From Neckera pumila (taxonomy: Eukaryota > Streptophyta > Bryopsida > Hypnales > Neckeraceae), in assembly GCA_963969595.1 (NCBI GenBank), contig OZ018415.1, forward strand, positions 21,333,782 through 21,397,781: a stretch of DNA of 64,000 nucleotides, read 5' to 3'. Shown one piece after another: positions 58,668 through 64,000 of this stretch (within the stretch, counting starts at the first letter, position 1; the number at the start of each line of letters is the position of its first letter). Position numbers and translations under genes: made by a program. The notes beneath the pieces are model-generated. The model had not been told where the DNA came from. It saw nothing but the letters and a program-made list of their open reading frames with translations, and did not search any database.

Positions 58668-61254
58668 CTACTTTCTGTTACACATTCAATGCAAAAGCTG
58701 TTTTGTGCCATAAGTATTGCAAATATGATTAAATGAACAAAAATTTGAGAACTAAACTTCCTATAGCAATTGAAAATGTATTAGAATTGTTTCAATTTTT
58801 CAAAATAATTCAATAGGTGAGATTGAATTCAAATATATGTCACACACCCGGGGGTTATCACTTAGTGTATCTGTAACTAACCACGTGTGTTCAAGTGATT
58901 TTTTGTCCCCCTATTTACATTTTAATGAACTATGATTTTGGCCTATAATTTTGAGCATTGTTTAACAATGGCTTTAGGTTTCTATTGCCAAAAATTCCCC
59001 AATTCAAATACTATATTAAATGATTTCTAGAGAAGGTTGAAAAATGAACTAAAATGGCATGTTTTTCAACTCAAATAATTATAGAGAATACATTTAGATG
59101 ACCTTTGCATCAATATTCAATGAATATAACTTTCAATAGAGATTTATTTTTGTGAATTTTTTGTATATTTTTTATACAATTTTTTCTTATATAAAATGGG
59201 GGGGTGAAAGTTATTTTCAGCTTTGCAGTATATCTTTTTACTTCAAAATTAGTAACTAATCAAAATTAACAAATACAAAAACCAATAATTCAAAACACAA
59301 AATGCCACATTTAACTACTTTTGGACTTTAGCAGGGATTCTGGACTTTGTGAAGGTTTATTCCATCGAAGGATATCTTGATCTTATATAAACTAAAGGTG
59401 CAATGCCTTTCTATGGAGGCTTATACCACCTTAGGATGCTGAGTCATCGGGAGATTCTTGATGCAATGGAATTGTATCCCTTTTGGATTTAAATTGTTGG
59501 AACAAATTGATGCATTTGAGATGATGTCAACTCCCATATTTATTGTAAGGAGTGCCTTCGGATTTAGGGTTGGCTTTAAATATGTGACATTACAGATCGG
59601 GAGATGTCACGACATATTTTGCAGAGCATTATCCAAGAAGAAAGAAGTGATGAGGCAAAACAATCATGCAATTACGGACATTTGGTAAGTTGTAATAACA
59701 GTGAAATACAGAAGGTGGATTCACCAGTTCATAATCATTTTTTTCTTTTTGGTGAAACGAATAGGGCAAACCCACTACATGGTAATACAATACAAAATAG
59801 CCAAGCGACGAGTTTGCACAACCGAAGAGATAACAAGCAAAAAGGACTTTATAATCATTTGGATGCAACAAATACGTGCAATTCAAATCGAATGGGTGCC
59901 AATCAAATAAGTACCACTAGTTCCATGTGAACCTATGTTTATTTCTGGGCCCACGACCAATCAAACCGCAGTCCTATAATGTGCGCACATTGCCAATCTG
60001 AAGTATTTACGTCATCCCACACATGCAACGTTGGTTGAAGTAAATGCAGACGTGCCCAATTTGGAGGATCGAGAACAAGCATTACAACAGTGTCATTGAA
60101 GAGTACCCTATGCGTCCGAGGATTACTTGAAAGAGTCCTCAGTAGTGCATGAGATGCGGATACAGTTGATTCTTGCATGGATTGTCGGATCCAGAAAAGA
60201 AAAAAAACCTTGAAAGAATCTCCAGCAATAGAATACGTCGAAGGAGAACGGCCAGTGTCAAAGGTTGCACTGTTGCCCACAAGCCACAATGAGTTTCTTC
60301 AACGAGATATCGCAGAAGACCATGGAAGCCAACCCGTATTTGTATATTTTGTGGAAGATCATCCACACCGCCCTTAACACAGAGATCCCCAGTCAGTACA
60401 AGGAGCATCGCCTTTTGCAAAGACCAAGTACATCTCAGCATACAAAAATGATGTAAAGGTAGAAGAGGACGTTGAATGATCGTGAGATATTACGATCACT
60501 ATGCATTACTATAGAACCGCATACCAAATAGAGTTGGTGGATTAGAAAAGAAAACATCAAGTGAAAATCTCATTTGCAGATGAGTTTAAGAAAGTTAACA
60601 ATACATGTAGAATGTGAGTGTAGTCCAAAAATGCATGCCTCTTTACTTTGCTCTAATTTCTTAATGTCATATGTCATGGCTGCATTCTTGCTTACCTTTC
60701 TTAGTGCAATGACTCGTCAGTTTTTTCGAAAAAACAAATATAAAATACTTCAGAGTTAAAAACAATTTCATTTTGCCCAATAACATGATATGCAACTTGG
60801 AAAAAAAAATACGAGATTGACGCTGTGAACCATGAGTACGACAATACTTGTCAGTTAAAAGCGGCCCTATAGTCCATTGTGAGATCTCATGATAGGAATG
60901 AACTTGCATATTATACAAACACATCTTAGTATATTTACACTCGAGGATAATTATGGAGGTCAAAGATATCCGATTGAAATCATAACACTAACTTACAAAT
61001 GGATTTCGCATATAACCTTACTATAACATTTACAATGTGGCTTACAAAATGACTAAAATTTAAAATGACTCTTAAGAAATGGGAATGTCAAGTATTTAGA
61101 AAATGCATTTACAATATTTATAGTGAGTTCAAGAGTATTAAACAATAAGTAATGAAGTGTACCAGAATGAGATTGTGACATCTCCGGATTGAGTTCCACA
61201 CAAAAGAATAACTAGATCTAAGTTACACCCTTCAATATGTCACACCCCGGTCTA
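58668..61254. other. Unassigned DNA with scattered ORFs
   Basis: ORFs of 61-116 residues on both strands (59458-60963) overlap one another and show no domain I recognise. A decayed gene between 59.5 and 60.5 kb is possible because composition is more even there. Confidence 0.25.
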
Positions 61255-61882
61255 GTCAACGGGATCGCCGGATGCTGACCTCGAGGAAGTGGGTGGTCTT
61301 TAACATATGCTGGGATAGCTTCCTATGACTTGAAAAGTTTGTCGAGCCAAAGAAATAGCTTTTCGTACAAGTAATCATCTCTCATATCACCATCCCAAGT
61401 GTTTGGGAAAATGGCGCTATGACAGTTGTTCTAGAGGTTCTTTAATGGATTGTCATTGATGAGGAGAATATTTTCCTGTGTCTGCAAATTCAGCTTACGG
61501 GCAAAGTGTGACAGATCCTTTAGAAAGTAGGGCCTATCCAGACAATGCCAGTCTCTGTAAGACGAGAGTGTGCAGTCCTCCTGCGTGAGAACAGGCACAT
61601 CCTTTGGCTTCACAATTGCCGAGGACAATATCTGGTTGAAAGCAAAAGTCACATTTTGTTTTGTCATACTGCTCCAGAACGTGAGCTTAACAGTCCTATG
61701 CAGCCAGTCCAGGAAGTGTCCGCATTTTGGTCGCACGGCATAGCGACGTCTATTACGATCATCGACTGTCTTGTAAACTAGAACTCCATTCAAGTCAAAG
61801 ATCACAAAATACAACCGCGGTTCTATCTTTTTCAAAGACTTTGGCACATCTTCACGAGAGACTTTGGTGAGTCAGCAACTTG
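61255..61882 (-). pseudogene. FCP1/NIF-type phosphatase domain, broken
   Basis: The frame starting at 61847 (minus) reads into FVIFDLNGVLVY, the DxDx(T/V) motif of HAD-type FCP1/NIF (CTD small) phosphatases with the second Asp changed to Asn. It continues with RPKCGHFLDWL, WSSMTKQNV, RPYFLKDLSHFAR and LLINDNPLKNL, where I(D/N)D is motif III. An in-frame TAG at 61431 follows. The frame then resumes as NNCHSAIFPNTWDGD and LWLDKLFKS, stops at 61323, and again resumes as EAIPAYVKDHPL, a typical C-terminus of this family. The family dephosphorylates Ser/Thr; loss of the second Asp and the two stops argue that this copy is inactive. Upstream exons appear at 61969-62730. Confidence 0.65.
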
Positions 61883-61968
61883 CTGAAAATCCGAGAAACA
61901 GTGTGTTAGAGTCCAATTAAGTATCCGTTCTCAACTATAACCATTATAAAAAATGGTTGGCTTCTTAC
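61883..61968 (-). other. Probable 86-nt intron in the phosphatase-like gene
   Basis: On the minus strand the donor is CCAG/GTAAGAAG and the acceptor TCGGATTTTCAG/CA. Both fit plant GT-AG consensus and the length is typical. The exact frame across the join is uncertain because the gene is decayed. Confidence 0.5.
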
Positions 61969-62730
61969 CTGGAATCCGAGGTCGGAGGTATTTTTGGGAA
62001 GACCCTTCTCTGTTATTGTTGACGCTCTACAGTGCTTTCTTCCCTTCACCCCTATCCCGTTGCCGATTTCCTATCTCATCGTGAATCATTGGCCCTTTCC
62101 CCCTCTTGTCGCCACAATTTTGCTCTTCCTCAGTGTTGTCGCCGATAATTGGCCCCTTCTCCATTTCCTCGTCGTTTTTGCTCGTTTGCCCTTTCTCATT
62201 GCCAAGTTGATCCATTTGATCCCCTCCTTCCAATCCTGCATGCGGCCTATTTTGAAATGCCCAGTTAAAGAAGGGTTTGTACAAGAATCGATGCGTTGAC
62301 TGCGTTCGCCTTACGGCTTGCGTATGTTTTTTTTTTCCTTCAAATTTCAAGAGAATTTAGAGGATCAATGATTTCCAACACAATTACATTGTTACTCGGT
62401 GATTCAGCAATTGATTTGATTGCATCCACAACACAAAATTTCAATATGTCTGTGGCCTCATAGGATAAGGCCTCCAGCATTTCTTCATTAATTTACTCAC
62501 CGTTTCTAGGAGCCACATCCTTTGATACTTCCACTGCAACACCGGAGGCTCTAGAAGCAATATCCACAACCCTCTTCCCTCTCAATCTTGGACTCATGGG
62601 CAACAAGTCAACGAGGGTGTCATCCTATTCGTCCATCGTAATGCCCATTGGCAAGAGCCCTCGCAAAAGGACTGTTGTGATATCCCCCGATGCAGAAATT
62701 ACTATCCTTACAACATGTACGTCAATTACT
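61969..62730 (-). pseudogene. Upstream part of the phosphatase-like gene, broken
   Basis: The minus-strand frame 62350-62027 is strongly charged (KNDEEMEKGPIIGDNTEEE, KRGKGPMIHDEIGNRQRDRG). Further upstream, one frame continues through two stops: DDTLVDLLPMSPRLRGKRVV, then VAVEVSKDVAPRNGE, a stop, and INEEMLEALSYEATDILKF. This looks like a disordered N-terminal part ahead of the FCP1-type domain. I cannot name it further. Confidence 0.4.
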
Positions 62731-64000
62731 TTGTTTGCTGTGTGATCAACCTGGGCCATAACAATTTCCTTTTTACTGGACGATCAGGGGATCCCTTGAT
62801 GCTTCTGTGTTCGCCCTACTCCCCTGATCACGGTCTGCGCAGACTGGTGTCGGGGGATCTTTCAAGTGAAACCCTGATTCAAGTCTGTCAGCATCCCTCT
62901 CCGTGAGGTCTCCACCAAGGGATCACTTAGGCCTGCAAGAATTACAATCGCAAGATGGACACCTAGGAGGAATCTAGGGACGCAGTATATTGTTTTTGGG
63001 TGGGAAGCATATTTGGAGGCCAACGGCAAAATTGGTTTGCTAAGATTTTTCCATACACAGAAAATTCCCTAGTCACTGATTTCACAAGGAGAAGAGAAGT
63101 TTTGATTCTCCTATGACCTTTGTGCAAAGTAAGAATATGAGTTTGCACATATTTTGTGGAATTTCATGAGAGGTTCCACAAAAAGATTTGGAATTTTCTG
63201 ACTTATAGAAAATGCCTTTCCGAATGGTCAACCACCAAACGTTGGACGGGAAATTCTTGTAAATCACCCAGGTTGCGGTTACATCTCATTAAAAATTAGA
63301 GTACCTTGTTTTATGCTAATAAGATGCCCCAACAATTTTTAAGACTTTTTGATAGCCAGAAGTGCCCAAACCAGCAAGATTTTCCTACAATTGCAAAATT
63401 TAAAGAATCCGGTGGAGTTGACCAATGCCCCGGGAGCACACGGAATCAGAATGAGGTCCAAGTTGGGTCTTTTCTTGCTCTCTTAGACCTTCTGAAGAAC
63501 TTAGGCTAATTACTTTTCTTAGAAAAGTCAAATTCCAAGATTTGAATTTTTACCTCTTTTTGGTGTTCAGTTAGTACTAAGTATTATTGCTCTTTTGAGG
63601 TCTAATTAAGAGTGTAGAGGATCATTGGACTAAAAATGGCCTTTTGAAGCCAGTGGCGCAATCCGTTTGTGATTTGGAGTTATTCTCCAAAAGTTAAAAA
63701 TTTGGTCCAGTGTAGAAAGTCAAAAATTAGAAGATTAGGATGAAAATCTCAAGTGATAAGATTACTAGTAGAAAAATAGAGGAGGTGAGCACCCTTGAAA
63801 ATCTATATAAAGGGCTTATTTTCCTCTCACAAACACCCCTTGGACCATTATTTTGGCTTTTAAAATACGTTGGTCCATTTGTTTGGATTTTTTTGGCCAT
63901 ATTTGGCCATTTTTGAGCCAAAAGTTGTAAAGGTGTGTTTTTGGAGCATTTTAAGCTCCATTGTTGTTAATTTTCAAGCTTTCTTTGAAGGACATTGAGG
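62731..64000. other. Right flank, unassigned, with a TATA-like site
   Basis: No ORF with a recognisable domain. TATATAAA at 63803-63810 followed by GGGC looks like a core promoter or an LTR start, but the window ends before a gene can be seen. Confidence 0.3.

Noticed and set aside
59604..60441. Cluster of ORFs of 66-116 residues on both strands
   Set aside because: They overlap each other, show no recognisable domain, and no frame is clearly favoured.
61994..62299. 101-residue hydrophobic plus-strand ORF
   Set aside because: Antisense of the charged N-terminal part of the phosphatase-like gene, which explains its apparent hydrophobicity.

Overview
The window reads as nuclear DNA of a land plant with a large, repeat-rich genome. 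It is AT-rich and gene-poor, with short GC-richer islands that carry TATA-box promoters. The transposon families are plant-like: hAT with a DUF659 transposase, CACTA, PIF/Harbinger-like, TA-target miniature elements, and an LTR-element remnant primed by initiator tRNA-Met. Protein fragments are eukaryotic, with one likely GT-AG intron and no bacterial gene layout. I cannot name the species; a non-flowering plant is a guess only.

Layout. 0.6-2.0 kb holds a Harbinger-like element with TTA target duplications. 3.3-3.9 kb holds a foldback element. 4.67-5.62 kb is the first of about ten copies of a family with TTAA targets and CCCCTAAAG ends (piggyBac-like). 7.7-10.15 kb is a cluster of mutually inverted repeats. 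11.9-19 kb has three small CACTA elements, more TTAA elements and an LTR remnant. 19-27 kb is mostly anonymous AT-rich DNA. 27.6-29.5 kb and 33.6-34.6 kb are GC-richer islands, each with a TATA box and a short ORF built from GDGGSSKWRP repeats. 35.5-50.5 kb is a single 15-kb hAT transposon. 50.5-64 kb holds a foldback element, nested small elements and a decayed FCP1/NIF-type phosphatase gene.

Two findings stand out. (1) Two loci on the + strand encode a small repeat protein with three copies each of GDGG(S/G)S(K/R)W(R/N)P. In the second locus 9 of 14 core codons differ between repeats, every difference is at the third position, and none changes the amino acid. That indicates selection on the peptide. 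(2) The hAT element has 12-of-13 matching terminal inverted repeats and identical 8-bp target duplications (CAGTCAAC). Besides its transposase it carries a RING-type gene and a protein-kinase-like gene. All three genes are on the minus strand. Each starts just after a TATA box that is preceded by an array of GGGCGCGGACGT-type GC-rich repeats, and the same repeats lie inverted at both transposon ends. All three genes are now broken by stops and frameshifts.
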